A stretch of DNA of 64,000 nucleotides. It comes from Megaustenia siamemsis. Its lineage: Eukaryota; Mollusca; Gastropoda; Stylommatophora; Ariophantidae. The stretch spans positions 8,924,821-8,988,820 of the forward strand of contig JAVIAB010000024.1 in the NCBI GenBank assembly GCA_032433765.1, given 5' to 3'. The notes beneath the pieces were generated by a model, which was not told the origin of the DNA, made no database searches, and worked only from the letters and a program-made list of their open reading frames with translations. A program made the translations under genes and the position numbers. This document shows, piece by piece, positions 1 through 9,642 of the stretch. Each line of letters opens with the position of its first letter. The stretch's first letter is position 1.

Positions 1-68
1 GACATACAGGCTACGTATCTCGGAGTTACATTTGATAACAAACTATCTTGGAAACAGCAGATAAATAA

Positions 69-1442
69 GGCAACCCAAAAGCAAGGAGAAAATTGGCTAT
101 TCTAAGAAAGCTGTGTGGAACTACGTGGGGTGCGAGTGGGAAAATACTCAGTAAAGTTTACCAACAGAGTATACGCCCACATTTAGAATATGGATCATCT
201 GCATGGTGTTCAGCATCAAACACCACACTTCAAGAACTGGATAAAGTACAAAACCAGGCACTTAGGGTCATCACAGGAGCAATGAAATCAACACCAATAT
301 TAGAGATGGAGAAATTGTGGAGGATACCAGCACTGAGAGAACGGAGGGACACAAAGGTGCTGATACAGGCAGAAAAATTTGCTTGCATGCCGAGACATCC
401 AATGAAGGACCGATTCCAAAATCTTGCATTGGGACGACTTAAGAGAAGCAGTTTTATCCACCAAGCCAAGCGTATTAGTAGACAAACACCAGACATGCCA
501 AGAGCTGTTAACCCCCTACTGCCCATACCAGAACAGACTCCCTGGACAGAGGAATCTGGATTATCAGTTCAAATACGGACAGAAGTGAAAGGAATAGTTG
601 ATAAAGAGGAACAGAATAGTCTACAGCGAAAAACAATAACTCTCAGTTTCCTGGATGAAGAATACCCACAAGACCTATGGATTCGTGTGTATACAGATGG
701 ATCAGCACAGAATGCAGTAAAAAATGGGGGAGCAGGTGCATATATAGAATACCCAAATAACACTAGGGATATGAATAAAATAGCAACAGGGAAATATTGT
801 CACAATTATGATGCAGAAATACAAGCAATAAAGTTAGCAATAGAAAAACTGCTGAACATTAATCTTAGCCCGCAGCCTGTAGTGTTTTTGACAGATGCAA
901 GATCAGTACTCCAGGCACTACAATCCAGAAAATTACCACATCTGCAGACCTTATTGACTGAACTCTGCAAGCACCACAGGGTTGCCCTGCAGTGGATCCC
1001 ATCTCACTGTGGAATACCAGGAAATGAGAAAGCAGATCAGTTGGCAAAGGAAGGTTCAACAGGCACACAACTAGATACACCTGTTACATACCATCATAAG
1101 AAACAGATAATCAAATCAATCAGAGGACCACAAGCCCCAAATCAGGATGCCTTTTATAATATGAATAGATATGAACAAGTTATCATTATACGTCTCAGAA
1201 CAGGACACAATCGACTCCATAGTCACATGTATACAAAATTCAAGATCGGCACCTCAACTACTTGTACATGTGGACAGGCGCCCCAGACTGCTGAACACAT
1301 ACTTCAAGACTGCACTGAATATAGTAGACTGAGGAAAATCCATTGGCCCATAGATACAACACTACAGACAAAACTATATGGGCCACTGCAAGAATTACAA
1401 AAGACAGTAACATTTATACAGGAAACGACATTGCAGATATAG
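69..1442 (+). CDS. Retrotransposon polyprotein C-terminus: RT thumb, RNase H, Zn-like tail (partial)
   Basis: The frame is open from 69 to the TAG at 1440-1442; there is no credible ATG because this is the inside of a longer ORF2. Numbering from the TTG at 93 (449 residues), residues 1-150 are RT thumb/linker (RPHLEYGSSAW, GAMKSTP). Residues 195-325 are RNase H with all four expected acidic residues: D202 in YTDGS, E242 in DAEIQAI, D268 in LTDARSV and D315 in NEKADQLAKEG. The C-terminus has CTC at 391-393, H402 and C407. RNase H of this kind removes the RNA strand during target-primed reverse transcription. It is the best-preserved coding stretch in the window, but the upstream frameshift means no intact element is visible. 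Confidence 0.8.
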   Translation, partial: GNPKARRKLAILRKLCGTTWGASGKILSKVYQQSIRPHLEYGSSAWCSASNTTLQELDKVQNQALRVITGAMKSTPILEMEKLWRIPALRERRDTKVLIQAEKFACMPRHPMKDRFQNLALGRLKRSSFIHQAKRISRQTPDMPRAVNPLLPIPEQTPWTEESGLSVQIRTEVKGIVDKEEQNSLQRKTITLSFLDEEYPQDLWIRVYTDGSAQNAVKNGGAGAYIEYPNNTRDMNKIATGKYCHNYDAEIQAIKLAIEKLLNINLSPQPVVFLTDARSVLQALQSRKLPHLQTLLTELCKHHRVALQWIPSHCGIPGNEKADQLAKEGSTGTQLDTPVTYHHKKQIIKSIRGPQAPNQDAFYNMNRYEQVIIIRLRTGHNRLHSHMYTKFKIGTSTTCTCGQAPQTAEHILQDCTEYSRLRKIHWPIDTTLQTKLYGPLQELQKTVTFIQETTLQI

Positions 1443-1464
1443 ACAATGCTTCAGGCGAACGAAA

Positions 1465-1479
1465 GATAGATAGATAGAT
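1465..1479 (+). repeat. GATA microsatellite tail of the retrotransposon
   Basis: Four GATA/TAGA repeats lie directly after the conserved 3' end of the I-type element (CAGGCGAACGAAA). Several non-LTR clades end in short simple repeats rather than poly(A). The array copies show the same end degenerated to a TATATAGATCC-like sequence. Confidence 0.7.
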
Positions 1480-1559
1480 CTTCTCATTTATCCTCATCTT
1501 CTTGTTCTTCAGTTTCTATTTCTTCTTCCTGTTTATTTCTTCTTCATCTCCTTCTTCTG

Positions 1560-1790
1560 TTTCAGTTTCTACGTCTTCTTCCCCTGTTCCTACTTCTATT
1601 ACTACTATTTATTTTTGTTCTTCCCCTGTTCCTACTTCTATTACTACTATTTATTTTTCTTCTTCCTCTATTACTACTATTTATTTTTCTTCTTCCTCTA
1701 TTACTACTATTTATTTTTCTTCTTCCTCTATTACTACTATTTATTTTTCTTCTTCTTCATTCCATAATCTTGGGGATCGTTGGGTGACCA
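1560..1790 (-). repeat. 42-bp / 30-bp TTC-rich minisatellite (left arm)
   Basis: This contains one or two copies of a 42-bp unit followed by about four shortened 30-bp units built from TTACTACTATTTATTTTTC and TTC runs. The mirror block at 20050-20815 keeps only full 42-bp units (about 18). Both periods are multiples of three, so long but meaningless Ser/Tyr/Phe-rich ORFs result. Confidence 0.85.
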
Positions 1791-1839
1791 CTGACAAACC
1801 TCGTCAATGTTGTCCATTTCTCTCTACCTCTGATCTTTC

Positions 1840-2440
1840 TTTGTGACTGAAAGTTGAGACCTGTCTATTGTTTCATATTACTTTCCCATCTCTATCTTCA
1901 ATCTTTCTTTGAGACTGAAAGTTGAGACCTGCCTATTGTTTCATGTTACTTTCTTATCTCTACCTCCAATCTTTCTTTGAGACTGAAAGTTGAGACCTGC
2001 CCATTGTTTCATGTTACTTTCTCATTTCTACCTCCAATCTTTCTTTGAAACTGAAAGTTGAGACTTGCCCATTGTTTCATGTTACTTTCTCATCTCTATC
2101 TCCAATCTTTCTTTAAGACTGAGACCTGCCCATTGTTTCAAGCTACTTTCCCATCTCTACCTCCAATCTTTCTTTGATACTGAAAGTTGAGACCTGCCCA
2201 TTGTTTCATGTTACTTTCCCATCTCTATCTCCAATCTTTCTTTGAGACTGAAAGCTGAGACCTGCCCATTGTTTCATGTTCCTTTCTCATCTCTATCTCC
2301 AATCTTTCTTTAAGACTGAAAGTTGAGACCTGCCCATTGGTTCATGTTACTTTCCCATCTCTACCTCCAATCTTTCTTTGAGACTGAAAGTTGAGACCTG
2401 CCCATTGTTTCATATTACTTTCCATCTCTATCTCCCATGG
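1840..2440. repeat. 68-bp tandem repeat (left arm), about 9 copies
   Basis: CTGAAAGTTGAGACCTG recurs at 1847, 1915, 1983 and 2051, exactly 68 bp apart. Further copies run to about 2440, one with an internal deletion near 2115. Each contains TTTCATGTTACTTTC and CAATCTTTCTTTGAGA. The mirror block at 19030-19975 has about 14 copies. Confidence 0.9.
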
Positions 2441-2544
2441 TTCTCCTATAACAATCATATCGTTAACATGCAAACCCTGGTGGTGCGAATGGAAGCTGAT
2501 GAGGTGACCAGGGACACCAGGGACAGGTTGATGACATAGCTCAA

Positions 2545-2695
2545 AGTTTTGTTTTATTGCAGCCTGTGTTTTAGGGACCATGACGACCATGTGATAATTT
2601 TAGTTTGATTGCAGCCTGTGTTTTAGGGACCATGACGACCATTTGATAATTTTAGTTTGATTGCAGCCTGTGTTTCAAGGACCATGTGATAACAA
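2545..2695. repeat. 52-bp tandem repeat (left arm), 3 copies
   Basis: Three copies start with GCAGCCTGTGTTT near 2559, 2611 and 2663 and contain GGGACCATGACGACCAT and GATAATTTTAGTTTGATT. They are mirrored at about 18780-18930. Confidence 0.85.
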
Positions 2696-2835
2696 AATCT
2701 CACAAAAAAATTAGATGTCTTTAAGGTCATGGCAGCTGCCAACATTGAGCAGAGGCTTCCTACCCTTCTCTTCTAGTGACTAGTCCTCGCACTAATTGTG
2801 TACACCTTAGCAATACTTACTGTCAGTACAACATA

Positions 2836-3790
2836 AATTGACAAGCTGGAGAAAATACAGAATGAAGCCATGCGCTTTATCTTGGGGATGTACAAGGGAC
2901 ACTCCCTGTGTAGCAATGAGGTATCTTGACTTTCCAACCATGGATGACAGGATCAAGTTCTGGAGGGAAGGAGCATACCTGAAGATAAGTGCAGATAAGA
3001 AGCATCCATTGCACAACGAGCTCAACACAGGGAAAGGTGTCAGGCCAAAAAGAGACAAATCATGGGTGGGCCGAGCAGAAGATATCATCAAACAAATTTG
3101 TGCGTTTACCAATAGCAATGCTGGTGAGGAGTGCATACAGGTGCCTACATCATCCGGGGATCATTCTCGTGTATTATCACACTAAACTGGAAATGTAGGG
3201 AACAGAACTCAGTCGTGGTCAATACGGAAGTCATCTGGGATAACACTGATGAAAAGGATGCAGTCATCTATACAGACAGATCTGTAATACGACACCAAAT
3301 GAGTGTATGGGCACTTGCAGCACGCTCGGCAAGCAGAATAGTTAAGGAAGACAGTGGTACATACGTTATGACCACGAGAAGCATGACGATGAAGGTGATG
3401 GCAGTGACCTGGAAATTTATCTGTTTAGAGTCACAAAACTACACCCACGTCTGCATACTAAGTGATCCATTGAGCATGATAAGAAAAGTGGAGGCGGGCT
3501 CTTTATGTAAGCAATGGGTAGAGTCATTGCAGAGGTAAAAATACGTAAGGCCACCATTGTCTACATCCCTGAACATGCGGGAACACGGGGAAATGTATGA
3601 GCGGACAGATTGGCTAGCTGTGCTGTCATTGAAGACGGTCAACCAATGGGTCGGGCGGACATCATCAATGCTCTTCGAGATGTGGGAAGGGCCCATGACT
3701 TCGACAACTATGAGTCCACATCACCCCTTCGGATGAAAAAAGATGAGAGTTAAGATGGGCACAGCCATAAACAAGAAACTTAGTTCTTAG
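2836..3790 (+). pseudogene. RNase H-type retroelement pseudogene (left arm, copy 1)
   Basis: The stretch starts in an RT-thumb-like sequence (DKLEKIQNEAMRF) and changes frame to read DFPTMDDRIKFWREGAYLKI. The RNase H part follows at about 3205-3690: AVIYTDRSVIRH (the usual Gly after Asp is Arg), MTMKVMAVT (Lys where the catalytic Glu is expected), ILSDPLSMI, and then a broken PEHAGTRGN region with a stop before ADRLA. Two frameshifts, a stop and the lost Glu make it non-functional. It is truncated at about 3780, where an RT fragment of opposite orientation begins. The mirror copy is at 17690-18640. Confidence 0.8.
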
Positions 3791-4200
3791 AAGAAAATGA
3801 TGTCCTCCACATAGATGGACAGATTTTGTTCTCCTCTGACTTGTATGAAGGTGCAGCTTATGGCTGCGTCTTGCCTGATTTGTTTTTTCTAAGAGTGGTT
3901 CTATGGCGAGTATACAGAGTAAAGGGAGCAGCGGGCTGCTTGTCTCACTGAACTACAGAGAACAAATGATGGAGATTAATACGTTTTCCTTATAGGTGAA
4001 TTCACAACCGTGATGATTTCTCTTTTCATTTATTTGAATTTTCTTTTCAGCTCTCCAGGGGAGAAAGTTAATATCTTATGCAGACTTAGTTTATGAACCG
4101 AGTCAGACCTTGAACTAAAGTACAGCTCATGTGACCAACGAGCTTCTGAACAACATAAAAATACGACAAATGTTATTCTCTCACCAACTATCATCAAGAC
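3785..4200 (-). pseudogene. L1/Tx1-like RT fragment (left arm, copy 1)
   Basis: On the minus strand this holds a decayed RT motif B (a VRQGC-like region near 3935-3955) and the sequence up to the Y/FADD region near 3800. It joins a non-coding flank at 3970-4160 that is also found at 9090-9290. It is the older counterpart of the better-preserved fragment at 8570-9290. Reading frames are broken throughout. Confidence 0.55.
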
Positions 4201-4229
4201 AACATACACATTTTCTTTTTCTGCGATTA

Positions 4230-6085
4230 AGGCTCATTCAGAGTAGGATTCCGGACTTTCTTGTGAAGGCAGTTGTCAGTTTAAGTGATTCGGTTGCTCC
4301 GTATAGCTTCTCTTCCAGGGAGGTGGATGTGGACCACATTGTACTTCTCAGGTCTGTGTACTGGGGGCAATCCTGTAGAACATGTTTTGTTGTCATGTTG
4401 TCCAGTGTACAGTGGCATTGGCTGGTTGTACCTATTTTGAGTTTGATGAACATGTGGTTTCTCATTCTGTTGTGGCCAGTGCATAGGTGAAGTAAGATGA
4501 CTTGATCCCTCCTTGATAGTTGGAGGTATCCGTCCCTCTCGTTATAGTTTGGGTGTTCTCGTTTCCATTTTTCAAGGTACTAGCTTTTGAGCATGAATTT
4601 GGCTTCGTCGTAGCTGACCAGATGGTTCTCTTGTGGTAATCTCCCTCTTTCTTTAGCTAATTTGTCTGTGCGTTCGTTCCCGTGTATATTACAGTGTGAT
4701 GGTATCCACTGGATGACCCCTCTCTGGAAGTTATTGCATAGTTGGTCTAGGGTTGTTCTCAGGTCATCTAGTTCACTGTTCCTGGGGTTTTTAGAGCTGT
4801 CAGGACTGACAGTGCATCAGTCAGTATCAATAATTGCTTGTGCATGCTATTTTTGTGTTGGATAGCCAGTTTTGCAGCATCTTTGAGGGCTTCAGTTTCC
4901 ACTTTATAGATGTTTGAGAATTTTCCAGTAGCTATTTATTGGTGATCTCATTCTAGTTTTTCAGCCTCAGGAACACACCTCCTCCTCCATTTCTGGTGGC
5001 ATTTGTAGCAGAGCCATCTGTGTATATGTGTGACCAGGAGTCCTGTGAGTAGTTGCTGTTTGTGTGTTTTCTGCCATGTGTTTTCTCTTTTTGTCTGTTT
5101 GTGTGCCTTTTTTCATGCTTCCTATTATGTCTTCCTTAAGTTCTGGCATTTTGGGTTTCCCATATCAGATGGACATAAGGGTTTCGGTAATGTTTGTGAC
5201 AGTACTGGGTCACTAGTTGCCAGTTCTTTGGAGATTGTAGCGAAGTTGCTCCTCTTTAGTCTTACTTTTCCGAAACCAGTTATTCTTTGGTGCATGGGGT
5301 AGCTAAGGAGCCTTTTATATTTCTCCGCTTGTTGCATTACTTTAGTTTTCCGCCTGTCTTCTAAGGGTTGTAAACCTGATACTGTTTCTAAAGTCTTGAT
5401 AGGTGTAGATTTCATATCACCAGAGATGGATACGGGCAGCCTGGTTTTGTGTTCTGTCAATTTTGCTAAGCTGTGATTTGGAAGCTGTAGCCAAGGCTGT
5501 GACTCCATACTCTAGGACTGGTCTTACTCTTCCTACGTATAGTCGTTTCAAGATATTGCTGTCTGCTCCCCAGTCCTTTCATGCCAATTTCTTCATAATA
5601 TCTGTTTCTTTTTCTGGCTCTCTTGTTTGCTCTGTCTATCTGATTTATCCATGCCATTCTGCGATTCATGGTAACGCCAAGATATGTTAGGTTTTGTTCA
5701 ATAGGAAGTGCATGGTCTTTTATCTTGAATTTTGCAGAGAGTGTGTTTCTTGATAGGCTGAAAATTGTGTATGTAGTTAAATATCCTTGCGCTAGTGGAG
5801 TTGACGTATAGGTCTGTGCCAATGATCTCTGCATCTCCGTTTGTGAATGTTTGAAGCTTTTCCGACCAGTAGTAGTCTCCATCTGGTCCCATTTCCTGGC
5901 TCTCCAAAATGGGTCAGGGTGACCACCATTAGCCCGGGGCGGACCCTTTCGAGGTATGGGGCCCTGCACTCTACCTGCCTGAGGGGACTCCACAGGCAGA
6001 GCACCATAAAAGTCCGTTAGATCCACTCTGACTGAGTACATGTTAGAACGTTGCACTGTGTTCTGCGCCAATGGCCCAGTGCATC
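4230..6085 (-). pseudogene. I-type LINE, RT thumb to C-terminus, degenerate (left arm)
   Basis: The order on the minus strand is RT palm/thumb (LTYLGVTMNRRMAW, GRVRPVLEYGVTAW-like, GAMKSTP-like), then linker, RNase H (YTDGSA-like, LTDALSV-like, WIPSHCNIHGNER) and the C-terminal CHC...H....C segment near 4300-4410. Several frameshifts and stops split it. It is the mirror of 15390-17240, where the motifs are easier to read. It belongs to the same broad type as the element at 1-1483 but is clearly a different family. Confidence 0.8.
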
Positions 6086-7150
6086 AGATTTCTACCAGCA
6101 TTTTATTAAGATTTGCTTTCCTTAGCCTTTGATTGTCTCCAATCTTCCTACAAGGCAGCAGATTGTCTTATCTGTAGGTGGATTCTGCCCTTAGATGGTC
6201 GGCCTTCCCGGGTTTACGAACACCATCTGCTCGGGCTGTGTGTGGTTATTGTGTAATGGAACCATCTTTCTGTTGACAGTTGCGAGTTGCCATCATAATA
6301 ATTTGGTTCAATAAATATTGGATGTAATACCCAACAAGAAGTTTAGCACTCAGGCAGACAATGGGCCTTGTTTACTTAACATCAACGACCACAACAACAA
6401 TCGTAGTGCCTGTGACTTGGTACTGTTGATCTACAATTTTCTCTTTATTTTTACTATTTATCCTCTAATAATAAACCGCCACCATAGAGAAATATAACGA
6501 CGACGTGGATCACATTCTCCCTGAGACCACTCATGTCAACAAACACAAGCTGAACATATTGTATAGTATGTGTAATGATGTCATTTAGACTAATTAATTA
6601 TTGTCGGTTGTCCTTCGTCAACAAGAAAATAAAGATTCATCTAATCCACTTCACTTTGTGTAATCAGATAGTCTGTGAAATCATTTAAATACCAAGCATT
6701 GACGTTCAATTCGGAATTATTGGTAGAGACGGAATCATAAGCAATAGCGATGTCCACTCCTGACATTGTCACATCAAAACATGACGTTGGTTGGCTATTA
6801 TCTTTTGATCACACAGAGACCCTCAATCTGTGCCTTCGGTAGAAGAAATGTAAAGTCTGTTTTGTCTGTAGAACATCCACCTTGAAGTTCGTGACTAATT
6901 GCTTGAGATATTTTTGGCAGCGCTAACATACGATGTTCCCGTATTGGTTTGTTTGTCATCGTTGAATTTGCTTCCAGTGATGCTTCCACATACATGACAA
7001 TCAACCTCGCCATCAATAACCCACCTTGTTAATAAACATACACATAATATTATGTTATCCATTGCTACTGTGGAAGCCATTTGGGAATATTACTCGACAT
7101 GCATTTTTTGGGGATCCTTCAAGAAAGAAGACAAATTATAATCTTTTAAT
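6086..7150. other. Unrecognised 1-kb stretch (left arm)
   Basis: No motif is recognised. It contains two overlapping short minus-strand ORFs of 72 and 61 codons (6798-7016, 6895-7080) in different frames, and a CCCGGG-centred GC-richer patch near 6180-6250 in otherwise AT-rich DNA. It is mirrored almost perfectly at 14320-15390. It may be the 5' part or insertion site of the neighbouring LINE, or another mobile element. I see no terminal repeats. Confidence 0.4.
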
Positions 7151-8160
7151 TTAAATTATCCGCTTTTATTATTTACGCAGAAATCATGGCTTATTATCAA
7201 CTAATCTTATGTAATATTTTACAATGTAATTTATATCAACCGTCTAACTTTTGCATGTTAATTTGCAAATATAAAGTTTCATAATTGGTTTAAATTATTT
7301 TAAAAGTTTCAAATAAAGAAACATTCCAGAAATTAAAAAGAAATAAGGAAATGCATTTTCCTTAAATCTGTGGTAATATTAAATTATTAAAAAAATATCT
7401 TTCAAACATTTTAAGTTATCTACCTTAATTTGCAGGGAGGTAAGTTCTATAAAGTAATTTCTATCAACCGTCTACATTTTGCATATTAATTTGAAAATAT
7501 AAAGTTTTATAAATGATTTCCATTATTTTAAAAGTTTCCTATATAGAAAAATTATAAAATCAGAACCAAATAAGGAAATACATTTTCCTTAAATTTGTAG
7601 TATATAAAATTGTTTTTTTTTAAAATCTCTTTCAAGTACTTTATGTTATCTACCTTGAAATACAGGGAGGGAAATTCTGTAACGTAATTTCTATAAATCG
7701 TGTAAATTTTGCATATTATTTGGCAAATATAAAGTTTCATAAAGAATTTGCAGAATTTTTAAGTTTTCTATATGAGAAAGTTCTACAAATTATTAACAAA
7801 TAAAGGAAATGAATTTTCCTTAAATGAGTGGTAATATTCAATTATTTTAAAAAAATCTCTTTCAAAAATTCAATATATCTACCTTAAAATGCAGGGAGGG
7901 AAATTGTGTAACGTAATTTCTATCGATCTTATAACTTTTGCATATTAATTTACCAATTAAAAGTTTCATAAACAGTTTGCATTTCTTTTAAAGTTTTATA
8001 TATGGAAACATTCCAAAAATAAGAAACAAATAAAGGAATTGCGTTTTCTTTACATTTATGGTAAATATTTAACTATTTAAAAAATCTCTCTCAAACACTT
8101 TAAGTTATTTACCTTCATTTACATGGAGGCAAATGCTGCCTGAATATGGTAACAAGACTA
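7150..8160. repeat. 230-bp AT-rich satellite, about 4 copies (left arm)
   Basis: CAGGGAGG (or CATGGAGG) recurs at 7433, 7663, 7892 and 8122, a spacing of 229-230 bp. Each copy also has a GTAATTTCTATCAACCGTC-like block, a GCATATTAATTTG-like block and a CATTTTCCTTAAAT block. An isolated copy lies at 9330-9640. It is mirrored at 13320-14330. Confidence 0.9.
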
Positions 8161-8194
8161 TAAAAAGTCGCTGTGCAGTGAAAATATTTGTGAA

Positions 8195-8565
8195 ATTAAG
8201 GAATACATAAGGTCACAATTGTCTACGTCCCTGAACATGCGGGAGTAAGGGGATAATGAAAAAGTGGTCAGGTTGGCTAGAAGCGCTGTCATTGAAGACG
8301 GTGAACCAATGGGTCGGGCGGACAGTATCAATGCCATCCGAGATGTGGGCAGGGCACTTGACTTCGACAACCTAGAGTCCATATCACTCCTTGGGATGAA
8401 AAAGATGGGAGTTAAGATGGGAACAGCCAGAAACGAGAAACTTAGTGGGCGTATCAAAAGACATATTAACAAACACAGAACTGAAATCGTCAGTCGTTGG
8501 ACACTGCGGGACTTGCTGAGGAGGGAATCTGAGCATCTATGAACATGTTTGGAGTGCAATGATGA
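8195..8565 (+). pseudogene. RNase H-type retroelement, C-terminal fragment (left arm, copy 2)
   Basis: The stretch reads VYVPEHAGV, shifts frame, then gives a 92-codon ORF at 8264-8542 (ARSAVIEDGEPMGRAD, LDFDNLESISLL, RRESEHL). The first part is the end of an RNase H domain; the rest is the C-terminal extension of the same family as 2836-3790. Residues upstream of the last RNase H motif are absent. It is mirrored at 12905-13275. Confidence 0.75.
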
Positions 8566-8569
8566 TGGC

Positions 8570-9290
8570 CCGCAAATAACTCAATACGTTGCTACTTCCA
8601 GATATACTGGTCTTCTAGAACTTGTATCTGTGTAGCATGTCTATTATCTGGGATACGATGTTCTTCCATGTTGTTTTATGTATTCTCTTTGAGAGCGACT
8701 GAAATGTGTGCCATAGAGTTTGATGTTATATGTTAATGTTATGTGTTGATGTTATGTTTTGATGTTAGAACGAAGGGGAAGCCTGCCTTGTTTGCCCATT
8801 TGCCGATCACAATTATGTTTTTTTTTTGGACGTTCAGTTTGGCTCCACATCCAAGAATGAAATCTTTGAATGTCTCTAATATGTTCTGAGTGGATGTTTC
8901 ACTTGGCGGGAAGAAAATGGTGTCATCCGCCTAGATGGGCAGCTTTTGTTCTCCTCTGATTTGAATGGAAGATCCCCTTATGACTGCGTCTTTACTAATT
9001 TTGTTTCTAAGAGTGGTTCTATTTCAAGCATACAGAGTAACGGGGTTAGCGGGCATCCTTGTCTCACTGAAATGCATAGAATAAATTATGGAGATAAATA
9101 TCATAGGTGACCACACAACCGTGACCACTTCTCTTTTTATTTATTTGAATGTTCCTTTCAACTCTCCAGTTGAGAAAGTTAATATCGTTTGCAGACTTCG
9201 TTTATGAACCGCGCCAGACCTTAAACTAAAGTACAGCTAATGTGACCAACGAGCTTCTGAGCAACATCAAAATACGGACAAATGTCATTC
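8570..9290 (-). pseudogene. L1/Tx1-like RT fragment (left arm, copy 2)
   Basis: Read on the minus strand from 9290 down: non-coding flank, RT motif B, a frameshift, a motif C in which the Tyr of Y-A-D-D is a TAG stop, FFPPSETSTQN, and then a post-palm segment near 8590-8770 resembling the connection region of L1/Tx1-like RTs (HFSRSQREYIKQ-like). The mirror at 12180-12900 is easier to check. It lies tail to tail with the RNase H fragment at 8195-8565. Confidence 0.7.
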
Positions 9291-9329
9291 TCTCATCTGT
9301 TTTCTGCTTTTTTTTTTTTTTTTTACACA

Positions 9330-9642
9330 GGAATCATAGAAAATTTCCACTAACATTATGTAATATTTCACAATGTAATTTCTATCAAAGGTCTAATTTT
9401 TGCATATTATTTTTTTAAATATCAAATTTTATTAATGCTAAGCATTGTTAAAAGGTTATATATCACACAATGATAGCAAATAGGAAAGAAAAAAAGAATA
9501 GCCTTTTCCATAAATTTGTGGTCAAATATTAAATTATTTTTAAAATCTCTTTCAAGCACTACAAGTTATCTACCTTAACTTCCAGGGAGGGAAATTCTGT
9601 AACGTAATTTCTACAACCGTCTAAATTGTGCATATATATATG
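9330..9642. repeat. Isolated 230-bp satellite copies at the left-arm inner end
   Basis: Contains the CAGGGAGGGAAATTCTGTAA block at about 9583 and the CCTTTTCCATAAATTTGTGG block of the 230-bp satellite. The left arm breaks off here at TGCATATATATATG, whereas the right arm (11740-11842) continues the satellite for about another 100 bp. Confidence 0.8.

Larger units (their letters stand above)
1..1483 (+). mobile_element. I-type non-LTR retrotransposon, 5'-truncated 3' half
   Basis: The order RT thumb, RNase H, C-terminal CxC-H-C motif and simple-repeat tail is that of the 3' half of an I-superfamily LINE. Bases 1 to about 85 read in frame 1 as the RT/thumb junction (YLGVTFDNKLSW), then the frame changes between about 66 and 90 (TAA at 66-68 in the downstream frame), so there is one frameshift. 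The copy runs off the window's left edge. It ends at 1465-1479 in GATA repeats and abuts the outer end of the palindrome. Its last 750 bp or so are the relative of the fragment in every unit of the array at 20815-48722. Family level is inference. Confidence 0.85.
1500..9642 (+). repeat. Giant palindrome, left arm
   Basis: The left arm is the reverse complement of about 11843-20815. Matching features have coordinates that sum to about 21470 (for example 8264-8542 with 12928-13206, and 4238-4465 with 17006-17233). The sum drifts by a few bases because of small indels. Identity looks very high by eye in unique stretches, while tandem-repeat numbers differ between arms. The inner edge is near 9642, where the common TAAATTGTGCATAT ends. 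The outer edge lies in low-complexity repeat and is good to about 50 bp. Confidence 0.93.

Noticed and set aside
1840..2440. Regular 68-bp repeats considered as a CRISPR array
   Set aside because: The repeats are directly tandem with no unique spacers, and the context is eukaryotic retroelement DNA.
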